Shown here: piece after piece, positions 33,232 to 40,842 of the stretch
How positions within the stretch are numbered: position 1 is the stretch's first letter
How the letters are laid out: each line of letters begins with the position of its first letter
Source: Parachlamydiales bacterium
GTDB taxonomy: Bacteria > Chlamydiota > Chlamydiia > Chlamydiales > Rhabdochlamydiaceae
DNA length: 64,000 nt
Reading direction: 5' to 3'
NCBI GenBank assembly: GCA_023265455.1
Contig: JAHFTQ010000008.1
Location: forward strand, 1-64,000
The notes under the pieces: model-generated
Databases searched by the model: none
What the model saw: the letters and a program-made list of their open reading frames with translations, nothing else
Told to the model about the DNA's origin: nothing
Program-made: the position numbers and the translations under genes

Positions 33232-34232
33232 CAAAAAGCGTCCTTAGATTCTATGGTGATTGTATCACAAAGGTGATTAAAGAGTTTTTGCTGAGGCTTT
33301 GTCAAGTTGTAAAGGAAGAGTAGGCAGTCTTGATTTTTCGTGAAGGCCGCTTTTGTCCAGTTCGTCGATCCTAAGATGAGAGAAGAGCGATCGATGTAAG
33401 CCCATTTATGGTGAAGCAGCTGTTGTCCCTGACTGAATATGAGAGAGATCTTGTGGGATTGTAAAAATTGAACGGCTTTTTTGCTGGCTCCTCGAGCCGC
33501 GTAGTGATCGAGTGCCACGGTTACTTGGAGGCCGCGTTGATGTGCAAGTACAAGGGCCTCTAACAACTGAGGATGAGTCAGAGTGAACATCGCGACAAAG
33601 ATCGATGACTTAGCCTGAGAAATCGCTCCGAGCAAGGCATCTAAAGCGTTGGGGTCGGGTAGGAGCCAGAGCTTGGCTGATTGCTCTCCAATTCTAAAAT
33701 CAAAAAAGGTTTTATCGGGATGATTCAGGAAATGAGCTAAGGGAGGATGATAAAAACCCAGAGTCAGATTGTCGTGCAAAACTAAGGAAGAAGTGGTCAT
33801 ATTCGCTGAGCCGAGAAAGACTTGAGATTCATCAATAACGACGATTTTGCGGTGCATCAGGCCTTTGGTTTTGACGGGAGTTGAGGCGATGGGAGGCGGG
33901 GCAAGAGTCGATCCACTGTGGGGGTCGTGCCATAGGCGGACAGATAGACCCTTCTGAGCCTTTTGAAGAAGTTTTTTGAGGAGCTCTTCATCGGTGATCG
34001 AGTACATGGTGATATGGATAGAGTCACGGGCTTTTTCAAAAGATTCTTTGAGAACTAGGCGAAAATCATCTCTTGCTTGATTGGAATAAAAAAGAAGCGG
34101 TTTTTCAGGGGAGGGTAGAGAAGGAGAGAGAGCCGCTCCTATCAAAAAAGAATAAAAAGCGGCTAAAAAAATTAATGCGACTAAAAGTTTAGACTTTCTC
34201 GCCACGTGATCGCATCTCGCGAACGACGGCAT
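33231..34232 (-). CDS. Phospholipase D superfamily protein
   Basis: The protein has two HKD motifs, HRKIVVID (about 132-139) and HHKWAYID (about 274-281), each followed by the usual GSxN element (LGSANMT; LGSTNWT), so it is a complete two-motif PLD enzyme. An N-terminal hydrophobic segment (about 14-33) is a signal anchor, placing it in the periplasm or outside. Possible activities are phosphodiester cleavage of phospholipids or nucleic acids. The start drawn overlaps rpmB by 43 bases; GTG 34205 (VARKSKLLVALIFL) would reduce this to 17. C. trachomatis carries PLD family genes (CT084 among them) next to rl28 (CT086), so the context is conserved. Confidence 0.88.
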   Translation of the reverse strand: MPSFARCDHVARKSKLLVALIFLAAFYSFLIGAALSPSLPSPEKPLLFYSNQARDDFRLVLKESFEKARDSIHITMYSITDEELLKKLLQKAQKGLSVRLWHDPHSGSTLAPPPIASTPVKTKGLMHRKIVVIDESQVFLGSANMTTSSLVLHDNLTLGFYHPPLAHFLNHPDKTFFDFRIGEQSAKLWLLPDPNALDALLGAISQAKSSIFVAMFTLTHPQLLEALVLAHQRGLQVTVALDHYAARGASKKAVQFLQSHKISLIFSQGQQLLHHKWAYIDRSSLILGSTNWTKAAFTKNQDCLLFLYNLTKPQQKLFNHLCDTITIESKDAF

Positions 34233-34464
34233 TAATGCCCAGTCTATCGATAATGCGCATTGCGTGCGGGGTCACTTTGAGCATGATGAAGCGCTTCTCT
34301 TCGTTGTACCAGAAACGTTTTTTCATCAAATTAGGGTTGAAGCGGCGCTTTTTAATGCCGGTAACTTTGAGACCAACCCCTTTTTTCTTCTTGGCAATTC
34401 CACGGATGGCATAGCTGTTGCCACGCATAGGAATTTTGCCGGTAACTTGACATTGTCTAGGCAT
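34189..34464 (-). CDS. rpmB: 50S ribosomal protein L28
   Basis: This ribosomal protein is 91 aa with the start at ATG 34464 (MPRQCQVTGKIPMRGNSYAI), behind an AGAGGT ribosome site; the in-frame ATG 27 bases upstream is not needed. The basic sequence contains KKKKGVGLKVTGIKKRRFNP and the conserved C-terminal ITPHAMR-type stretch (VTPHAMRIIDRLG). It lacks the cysteine pairs of zinc-binding L28 forms except Cys5. It is first in a minus-strand group with the PLD gene and marC. Confidence 0.96.
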   Translation of the reverse strand: MPRQCQVTGKIPMRGNSYAIRGIAKKKKGVGLKVTGIKKRRFNPNLMKKRFWYNEEKRFIMLKVTPHAMRIIDRLGINAVVREMRSRGEKV

Positions 34465-34548
34465 ATCTTGACCTCTTAATATAAGGTGCAAACTATAGCA
34501 GTTTTAAGATTATTAGGACAAGTTCCATCTTGATTTGGAAAGAGATGG

Positions 34549-35967
34549 GTGTTAAGTTTTAATTTGAATATGGAAGAGCTTTATGCAGATTACGTCGTGA
34601 TTGGGTCGGGGCCTGCCGGGCAGAAAGCGGCTATTCAAGCGACCAAACTTGGTAAGACTGTGATCATTCTGGAGAAAGATCCCTATCCCGGGGGAGCCTC
34701 ACTCAACTCAGGGACTATCCCTTCGAAGTCGCTACGAGAGGCCATCATTGACCTCACCGATTTCTACAAAAGAAGTTTTTATGGAAAAGGCCAGGCGCAT
34801 AAAGAGATCTCCATCAACGATCTCAATTACCGGTTGAACAAGGTGATCGATGAACGCAGGAAGATGCTTTTACAGCAGTTTGAAAAAAACAAGATTAAAC
34901 TGCTCTATGGCCAGGCGAGGTTCGAAGATCCTCATCACGTTTTACTTCTCGATTCCGAGGATCGTATTTTGTGCAAGGTGAGAGGGGATTTCTTTTTAAT
35001 TGCGCCCGGCTCTCAGCCGCGCAATCCGCTAGGTGTTCCCTTCGATAACGAAGTGATTTTAGACTCGACAAGACTGCTGAGAATTGACCATGTGCCTAAG
35101 ACGCTGTTAGTGCTCGGAGGAGGCATCATTGGATCGGAGTACGCCAGTTTTTTTGCAGCTCTGGGAACCAAGGTTACCGTTGCTGATAAGAAAGAACACA
35201 TGCTTCCGCTTCTCGATGCGGAGATTGGAGTGCACTTACAAAAAGCTTTGGGTGAGATCGGTCTTAAAATGATGGGGAAAAAAGAATTAGAAAAAATTAC
35301 CCGGGTTGAAAATCATGCAGAAGTCCAGTTCACCGATGGGACAAAAATCGAGGCAGAAATGCTGCTGTATGCTTTGGGAAGAGAGGCAAATGTCGAACAT
35401 CTCCATATTGAAGCTGCAGGTGTGACACTCGATCGATCGGGGTATATTCCGGTCAATGCGCTTTTTCAAACGAGCGTGCCTCATATTTATGCTGCAGGCG
35501 ATGTCATTGGAGGTCCTAGCCTGGCTTCGACAAGTATGGAACAAGGAAGACTCGCAGCACGCCATGCATTCGGAGTGCAGACGCATCATTTCCCCACGTT
35601 TTACCCCATTGGAATTTATACGATACCCGAAATTTCGTCTTGCGGTTATACTGAAGAACAACTCAAAGAACTGGGTTTTCGATATGAAATCGGACGCGCG
35701 CACTATTATGAAATCGCCCGCAATATCATTGTTGGAAATGATCCTGGCATGTTCAAGATTTTGTTCCATGCCGATACGCTTGAGATCCTCGGCATCCATA
35801 TCATCGGAAGAGCTGCGACTGAAGTGATCCATATCGGACAAATTGCCATGAGTTTTAATGCGAGGATCGATTATTTTATTGACCAGGTTTTTAATTACCC
35901 GACCTACGCTGAAGGGTATCGGATCGCTGCACTCAATGGTTATAACAAGTTAAAACATAGGAAATAG
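34549..35967 (+). CDS. sthA: Soluble pyridine nucleotide transhydrogenase (SthA-like)
   Basis: This FAD enzyme moves hydride between NADPH and NAD+. It has the dihydrolipoamide-dehydrogenase fold: the FAD motif VVIGSGPAGQKAA near the N-terminus, the NAD(P) motif LVLGGGIIGSEYASFFAALG, the second FAD motif HIYAAGDVIGGPSLAST, and the interface domain. In place of the redox-active CxxxxC it has GASLNSGTIPSK, with Thr-Ile-Pro as in SthA, so it is not a disulfide reductase. The C-terminal HIIGRAATEVIHIGQIAM is also SthA-like. The start could be GTG 34549 or ATG 34570. It is 1 base apart from the following small membrane gene and probably co-transcribed. Confidence 0.9.
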   Translation: MLSFNLNMEELYADYVVIGSGPAGQKAAIQATKLGKTVIILEKDPYPGGASLNSGTIPSKSLREAIIDLTDFYKRSFYGKGQAHKEISINDLNYRLNKVIDERRKMLLQQFEKNKIKLLYGQARFEDPHHVLLLDSEDRILCKVRGDFFLIAPGSQPRNPLGVPFDNEVILDSTRLLRIDHVPKTLLVLGGGIIGSEYASFFAALGTKVTVADKKEHMLPLLDAEIGVHLQKALGEIGLKMMGKKELEKITRVENHAEVQFTDGTKIEAEMLLYALGREANVEHLHIEAAGVTLDRSGYIPVNALFQTSVPHIYAAGDVIGGPSLASTSMEQGRLAARHAFGVQTHHFPTFYPIGIYTIPEISSCGYTEEQLKELGFRYEIGRAHYYEIARNIIVGNDPGMFKILFHADTLEILGIHIIGRAATEVIHIGQIAMSFNARIDYFIDQVFNYPTYAEGYRIAALNGYNKLKHRK

Positions 35968-35968
35968 T

Positions 35969-36379
35969 ATGCCTATCTACGATATTTTCGAGACGAAAGA
36001 AATCGAGCCAGAACCAGGCGAAACCTTAGAGATTACAAAGGGGAGATTTTTTTCTTCGCTCACAACGCGTCTTCTTTTTTTCGTGTTGTTATTAGGAGAT
36101 ATCGTCTGGGCGGCCTATTCGTTTGCAATGATCTCGATCGGGGGCCCTCTTCATCTTCTCACGGGATGCAAAGTTCCATTTTTGCAAAGGTTTTGCAAAA
36201 ATCGATGGATTGGATTCAAACGCTCAGGCATTTGTGGACTCTCCCTTCTCATTGCTCTTTTTAGCCCAGCGCTTGGCATCATGATCGCCTGCACCTACTT
36301 TCTCATGTACGACAAGACCGGCATCCAAGAGGTCGTCCCAAAATCTCTCCAAGATCAGTTCCAAGAGTTTATGAAGTAA
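35969..36379 (+). CDS. Small membrane protein, 136 aa
   Basis: No family is recognised. Three hydrophobic stretches are visible (about 30-58, LTTRLLFFVLLLGDIVWAAY and on; about 60-72; about 88-113, GLSLLIALFSPALGIMIACT). A short acidic N-terminus and a charged C-terminal tail (DKTGIQEVVPKSLQDQFQEF) flank them. It follows sthA by a single base and should be on the same transcript. Element A copy 3 begins at its stop codon region (36380). Confidence 0.7.
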   Translation: MPIYDIFETKEIEPEPGETLEITKGRFFSSLTTRLLFFVLLLGDIVWAAYSFAMISIGGPLHLLTGCKVPFLQRFCKNRWIGFKRSGICGLSLLIALFSPALGIMIACTYFLMYDKTGIQEVVPKSLQDQFQEFMK

Positions 36380-36540
36380 TACCACTTCCAGAAAATAAAG
36401 TCGTATTTTAGCTGCGTGAAAGCTGCCGGAATTCCACGATCGTAAGTGGGTTAGTATTAATTCAATACAAGCCCACTTACGATCGTGAAATTGCGGCGCT
36501 TTGACGCGCTAAAATGTGGCTTTATTTTCTGGAAGTGGTA
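36380..36540. mobile_element. Palindromic element A, copy 3
   Basis: This 161-bp palindrome runs from TACCACTTCCAGAAAATAAA to CTGGAAGTGGTA. It is nearly identical to copy 4 at 49538 and shares the CGTAAGTGGG core with copies 1 and 2. Its right end is read through by the Ufm1-protease-like gene on the minus strand and supplies the last eleven residues and the TAG stop. Confidence 0.92.
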
Positions 36541-37564
36541 TAATTTGGCTTTGAGGAAAGAACAACATCCATCCTTTATTAGGGAAAATTTTTTGCGCGG
36601 TGGAGAGTCCATTTGAACCGTCATCTACTCCAGTGCAATGAAGCTTATCGCCAGTCTTCCCATCTAAAACAAGATAGTAGAGTCCTGCTTCGCGGGACGT
36701 TTTATGGGGATCGGCAATCCAAAGGATTATATTTCCTTTTTCTGTGGATTTGATTCCTAAGATGGAACAGGCAAAGGTGACATCATCTGCCATGACAGGA
36801 GTGTGAAATTTCTCAAAGTGTTCAAATAATGTTTCACATAAGTTTGAAAAACTAGCTAAGTGTGTACAGAATGCTGTGGGTGTTTTATCGGTGCCCTCTT
36901 TTTTATTGTATAAATAAAGTTTATTCGAAATTCCGAGACTAGTGAAGATCTGGGCGGCATATCCTGGTTCTGCCCAGTGGTTGCCGGTTTTATTCATACT
37001 ATGCATGAGGCTCTTGATGGAATAATATCGAGTAAAAGCAGCCAGGCATGTCTGAATGCAGCGCCATGCACATCCCCAGCCTAAATCTTCAATGCCTTGT
37101 GAATTTGACTCGTCACAATTGGCATGGAAAAATTCTGTATCCCGAGAAAAAGCTACTTTAATTGTTTTATCGCCCTTGTATTCATAATTCTTAAAAATTT
37201 GCCTATGGAGATCATGGACTGTAAGGTGTTTTTTCAGAGAGACCCAATCATTATAAAAATGGAGGTTTTCTACATTGACAGTGGAAGTTGTGGTAGGCGA
37301 TTTATTCAATGTTCTGCAAGTGGCCGCTAAAAGCTGTGTGTTCTTCGGATCTGCTGGTTTTGATCTGTAGGCTCTAAATACTAGCCCGATAGCAAGAAAA
37401 ATGGCACTGACGGCGATGATTTTTATGAGGTTGGAGTAGCCGGGCTGCGAAGATATACTCAGGTTTTGCCATCGTCCAAAACCTCCACCTAGGGATTGCA
37501 TGAATGGTTGACTTGGTGAGAATATGGGTTGGTGGGTGATACTCATAAGGCAGGAGTTTAGCAC
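36509..37564 (-). CDS. Ufm1-specific-protease-like (C78) cysteine peptidase, putative effector
   Basis: Residues 155-340 carry the signature of eukaryotic Ufm1-specific proteases. They show EDLGWGCAWRCIQT with the catalytic Cys165, TPVMADDVTFACSILGI at 255-271 (human proteins have TPVMIGGGVLAHTILGV), and ILWIADPHKTS with catalytic Asp285 and His287. The order Cys...Asp-Pro-His and the TPVM element distinguish it from ATG4 (C54) peptidases, although these share the fold. Residues 45-65 form a membrane segment, so the peptidase domain may be anchored, for instance in a host or inclusion membrane. Bacteria lack Ufm1, so a host target is expected. The gene is bounded by element A copy 3, which provides its last residues (PLPENKATF), and by a divergent ATPase gene. 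The start could also be Met7. Confidence 0.8.
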   Translation of the reverse strand: MLNSCLMSITHQPIFSPSQPFMQSLGGGFGRWQNLSISSQPGYSNLIKIIAVSAIFLAIGLVFRAYRSKPADPKNTQLLAATCRTLNKSPTTTSTVNVENLHFYNDWVSLKKHLTVHDLHRQIFKNYEYKGDKTIKVAFSRDTEFFHANCDESNSQGIEDLGWGCAWRCIQTCLAAFTRYYSIKSLMHSMNKTGNHWAEPGYAAQIFTSLGISNKLYLYNKKEGTDKTPTAFCTHLASFSNLCETLFEHFEKFHTPVMADDVTFACSILGIKSTEKGNIILWIADPHKTSREAGLYYLVLDGKTGDKLHCTGVDDGSNGLSTAQKIFPNKGWMLFFPQSQIIPLPENKATF

Positions 37565-37619
37565 TTTTTCTGATTTGATTTATATGAAATAGCATCTTGT
37601 GCTCCCCCCTCTAAATCCT

Positions 37620-37681
37620 GACTTTTTTGCAACGGTTTGCAAAATAGTCTTGACTTTTTTGCAAACCGCTGCAAAATAGTC
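37620..37681. repeat. Paired repeats before the DUF4143 ATPase gene
   Basis: Two 30-bp units (37620-37649 and 37652-37681), each GACTTTTTTGCA...TGCAAAATAGTC, are separated by two bases. They are direct repeats at their ends and inverted repeats around CGGTTTGCAAA/TTTGCAAACCG. The ATPase ATG follows at 37687. The arrangement parallels 7417-7474 in position but not in sequence. Confidence 0.75.
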
Positions 37682-37686
37682 AATAT

Positions 37687-38808
37687 ATGGAAAGGTATCA
37701 AAAACAGGCTATTGTGCGGGATTTGCACAAGAAAATGGTCCTTTTAGCGGGCCCGAGGCAGGCGGGAAAGACGACCCTATCTAAATCGATTGCACGGGAA
37801 TTCAAATCTTTTGTCTATCTTTCTTACGACCATGCTGAAGATCGGGCTATCATCCTCAAAGAGGCGTGGCTGCCCTCAGTCGAACTTATTATTCTCGATG
37901 AAATTCATAAGATGCGGAAATGGAAAAACTACCTGAAAGGGCTCTATGATACGAAATTGCCGCATCAAAAAATCCTTGTGACGGGGAGTGCGAGGCTTGA
38001 GATTTTGAATAGTGAAGGTGATTCCCTTGCCGGTCGCTATTTTTTACATCGACTGATGCCGCTATCTCCAGCAGAGTGTGAGCTCGTTCATGTAGACTAT
38101 TCATTGGATCGTTTTCTAGAGCGGGGAGGTTTTCCTGAGCCTTTCTTAGCAGAGGACCGTATCGATGCTGATCGTTGGAGACTCCAATATGTCGATAGTC
38201 TTTTGCGCACGGATGTCCTCGATTTTGATAATATCCAAAATCTAAATGCCATTCGGCTTGTGTTCGAACTTCTTAGAGAAAGAGTGGGCTCGCCCGTCTC
38301 CTATTCTTCAATAGCAGAGGATGTGGGGATAGCCCCGAATACTGTCAAAAAATACATCCAAATTTTAGAGGCGCTCTATATCGTTTTTCGAGTCACGCCA
38401 TTTTCTCGCAATATTGCAAGGAGTTTACTCAAAGAGCCTAAAATTTACTTTTTTGATGTTGGCCTTGTTAAAGGAGATGCGGGAGCTAAATTTGAAAATT
38501 TTGTGGCGGCTTGTCTTTTAAAACATGTTTATGCGCAGGTGGATTACCAGGCTAAAAATTACGAACTGAAATATCTACATACAAAAGAGCGGCAGGAAGT
38601 CGATTTTGCCCTTGTTCAGGACAAAACCATTGAAAAAATGATCGAGGTCAAGCACGCGAATCACTCCATTGAGTCAAGCCTTCGCTACTTCCATGAAAAG
38701 TATCAGTTGCCAGCTGTTCAAGTTGTCAAAGAGCTGAAAAATGAGAGAGTCGACAGCGGCATTGAAATTGTTCAAGGGGCTAATTTTCTCAAATCTCTTT
38801 TGCTGTAA
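37687..38808 (+). CDS. AAA_14/DUF4143 family ATPase
   Basis: This 373-aa P-loop ATPase of the AAA_14-DUF4143 family has Walker A GPRQAGKTTLSK (about 23-34), Walker B VELIILDEIHKM (about 67-78) and a sensor VTGSARLEI (about 98-106). The middle holds a winged-helix-like part (VSYSSIAEDVGIAPNTVKKY). A C-terminal domain carries a PD-(D/E)xK-like core (QEVDFALVQD...MIEVKH; Asp, Glu, Lys). These proteins are frequent accessory genes in bacteria and archaea with no established role; mobile or defence functions have been suggested. It is divergent from the Ufm1-protease-like gene, and paired repeats sit just before its start without a ribosome binding site. Confidence 0.88.
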   Translation: MERYQKQAIVRDLHKKMVLLAGPRQAGKTTLSKSIAREFKSFVYLSYDHAEDRAIILKEAWLPSVELIILDEIHKMRKWKNYLKGLYDTKLPHQKILVTGSARLEILNSEGDSLAGRYFLHRLMPLSPAECELVHVDYSLDRFLERGGFPEPFLAEDRIDADRWRLQYVDSLLRTDVLDFDNIQNLNAIRLVFELLRERVGSPVSYSSIAEDVGIAPNTVKKYIQILEALYIVFRVTPFSRNIARSLLKEPKIYFFDVGLVKGDAGAKFENFVAACLLKHVYAQVDYQAKNYELKYLHTKERQEVDFALVQDKTIEKMIEVKHANHSIESSLRYFHEKYQLPAVQVVKELKNERVDSGIEIVQGANFLKSLLL

Positions 38809-38855
38809 AACTTCCATTCATTGTAAAATCAACTCCATTAAAATGGGGGTTTACC

Positions 38856-39863
38856 ATGTCAGCTATTTCCACTGAAAGATATGTTGAAAGTTCAAATGCG
38901 GGGAATGTTCCTGAGCGTGAGTTAGAAGATCAAAAGCTGCGGCTGAAAATTAAAGAGCTTATCGACAAAGTCTTGGCTCCTCCTGAGCTCTCTCAGGAAG
39001 ATCTTATCAAGGTTCAACTGAAGCTGGCATCAACGACTCGCCAAAAGTTCCCATTGCTTATTGAATTATTCAAAATCAAAGTGGCTGCATTAAAGCAGGC
39101 AGGCCTTTCTCCCCAGACATGTCTGGAAGAGTTCGATCAAGCGGGTACATTCTTAACCGGTGAAAATAGTGATTTAAAAAATGAAGTAGCTGTACTGTAC
39201 GAACGTGTGAGTAAAACAGGAAAAGATATCTTTGTTAATGAGCAAGATTGCTGGATTAGTTTTGATTTAGGGAAGTTACAAGAGGAGACGGGAGTTTCAT
39301 TCTTTGATAAGGATTTTCTTAACACAAGCGCTGAGCTATATGTGAAGCTTTTCAAGCAAAAGTTCCCTAATAAGAGTGCTGCCTGGGTGTTCTATGAAAT
39401 TACACTTCAGCCCAATTTTCACAAGATCTTAGACTACCTTGAAAAAGAGGGAGATCTGGACCGCATCCAAAAAGTATTCAATCTCTATATCTCTTGTCTC
39501 ACTCCAGAATTCGACGTATGGAAAAATTTTTGTAAGAGATGGGATCCTATTACCAAGGCTCTTCCCTATATTGCAAAGTATGGCTCTTTAGACCAAGTTG
39601 AGGCGCTCCATCAGTTGCGAAGCGAACCTAGTTGGGAAAGAGCTTCCCATTGGATTGAACTCCAATGTCAAGCGGCTGAAATTTTGGCTCCAACAAATCG
39701 AGAAAAAGCTCAGCAGTACCTGGCAAAGGCAGAAAAAGACCTCCAAGAAAAATTCGTGATCTCTTTTTGGTTTTCGTCAGATAGAGATAAATCGAAATGT
39801 GAACAGCATCGCAAGGAAGCTTCAGCGCGCATCGAGAAAACTAAAGCAGGTAACAATGGCTAG
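38856..39863 (+). CDS. Hypothetical protein, 335 aa, first of an unknown pair
   Basis: I do not recognise this protein. It is soluble and almost wholly helical by composition, with many Lys/Glu and Leu. A Ser/Glu-rich N-terminus (MSAISTERYVESSNAGNVPE) would suit a type III secretion signal. The middle (FLNTSAELYVKLFKQKFPNK; LEKEGDLDRIQKVFNLYIS) resembles helical-repeat proteins, and the C-terminal part (EKAQQYLAKAEKDLQEK) is TPR-like without matching that motif exactly. It overlaps the next gene as ATGGCTAG (8 bases), so both form a translationally coupled unit. The neighbourhood (Ufm1-protease-like protein, DUF4143 ATPase) is accessory. Confidence 0.65.
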   Translation: MSAISTERYVESSNAGNVPERELEDQKLRLKIKELIDKVLAPPELSQEDLIKVQLKLASTTRQKFPLLIELFKIKVAALKQAGLSPQTCLEEFDQAGTFLTGENSDLKNEVAVLYERVSKTGKDIFVNEQDCWISFDLGKLQEETGVSFFDKDFLNTSAELYVKLFKQKFPNKSAAWVFYEITLQPNFHKILDYLEKEGDLDRIQKVFNLYISCLTPEFDVWKNFCKRWDPITKALPYIAKYGSLDQVEALHQLRSEPSWERASHWIELQCQAAEILAPTNREKAQQYLAKAEKDLQEKFVISFWFSSDRDKSKCEQHRKEASARIEKTKAGNNG

Positions 39864-40842
39864 TTATACTTCTACAAGCTGTACTACAACAACGACTACC
39901 GTAACTACGGTGAACTTCCCATTCAATCATGAGCCCTTGCCCGAGGTGCTTAATCAAAAATGGGAAAAAATCGTGCGACCCAAGGTAGCTATAACCCGGG
40001 ACGAGCTCTGTGGTCCAGTACGGAGTAACAATGACACTTTTGGAGATACATTAACAAATGTGCTTTCCAAAATGCAGGCGGCTTTTAGTTCGCTTTTATC
40101 TCAGGAAGAATCCAAGAAAGACCCTATTATTGAAAAATTAGAAGGTATAGCGAGAAACTACAAATTCGGTGCTATAATTGATGAAATTAAATTATTGCGA
40201 TCCCAAGGAAATTCGATGTGTCTATTTGTCGGCAAGACAGTTTTTGAAAAACTGCCTCCTGATGAGCAAAAGGCTAACCCGAATGAAGTATGGGTTTCTG
40301 GTGATGTCTGTCTTCAGCCTCACCCATCAGCAACGCCTGACTACTTACGTGAACCCACTCGCCTTCACCTTTGGTTAGACTTTAACCAACAAGAAGGCCT
40401 TGAGATGATCCAAGGGTTATTCGATAAAATTGCTATTGGCTGCTCAACAGCCAAATTCTTTGAAAATAACTTTACAATGCGGTTTTCAAGTTTATTGCAG
40501 GGTCCAGAAAGTACGATGGCTTTCCCAAATCCTGTTCAGGTATCCATGGCTACAGTGAATAAGGTCATTGAGAGATTTGATCCCTCAAGAAACTCTTATC
40601 ATTCAAACTTTGAGGACTTTATTAAACTCAAAAAAGTCGTGCAAGATCAAAGCCCTGGGCTCTCAGAAGACCTGCTATCTGAGCAGATGTGGCTTATACA
40701 TGACCAAAAAGGTCACGCATACATGAAGGCTCACTTAGAAACTATCTATGAAGAAGTCAAGCTATGCAATGCTGAATTTCCCTATGAATCTTGTGGAGTG
40801 ATTCACTATTTCATAGTACGCGGAAAGAAACGCACAAGTTAG
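39856..40842 (+). CDS. Hypothetical protein, 328 aa, second of an unknown pair
   Basis: No family is recognised. I place the start at ATG 39856, behind AGCAGG and overlapping the previous gene by 8 bases; the ATG at 39799 lies deep inside the previous gene. The N-terminus is extremely Thr/Ser-rich ([19 protein letters not shown]), a composition often seen in type III secretion signals. The remainder is a mixed alpha/beta protein with no visible catalytic motif ([51 protein letters not shown]). The 3' end overlaps the convergent clpB end by 4 bases. Together with its partner it is a candidate effector pair; this is inference. Confidence 0.65.
   Translation: MASYTSTSCTTTTTTVTTVNFPFNHEPLPEVLNQKWEKIVRPKVAITRDELCGPVRSNNDTFGDTLTNVLSKMQAAFSSLLSQEESKKDPIIEKLEGIARNYKFGAIIDEIKLLRSQGNSMCLFVGKTVFEKLPPDEQKANPNEVWVSGDVCLQPHPSATPDYLREPTRLHLWLDFNQQEGLEMIQGLFDKIAIGCSTAKFFENNFTMRFSSLLQGPESTMAFPNPVQVSMATVNKVIERFDPSRNSYHSNFEDFIKLKKVVQDQSPGLSEDLLSEQMWLIHDQKGHAYMKAHLETIYEEVKLCNAEFPYESCGVIHYFIVRGKKRTS

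Noticed and set aside
36509..37564. ATG4-type (C54) autophagy protease
   Set aside because: The GWGC and DPH motifs are shared, but the TPVM...ILG element is specific to Ufm1 proteases; C78 is favoured though a profile search would be decisive.
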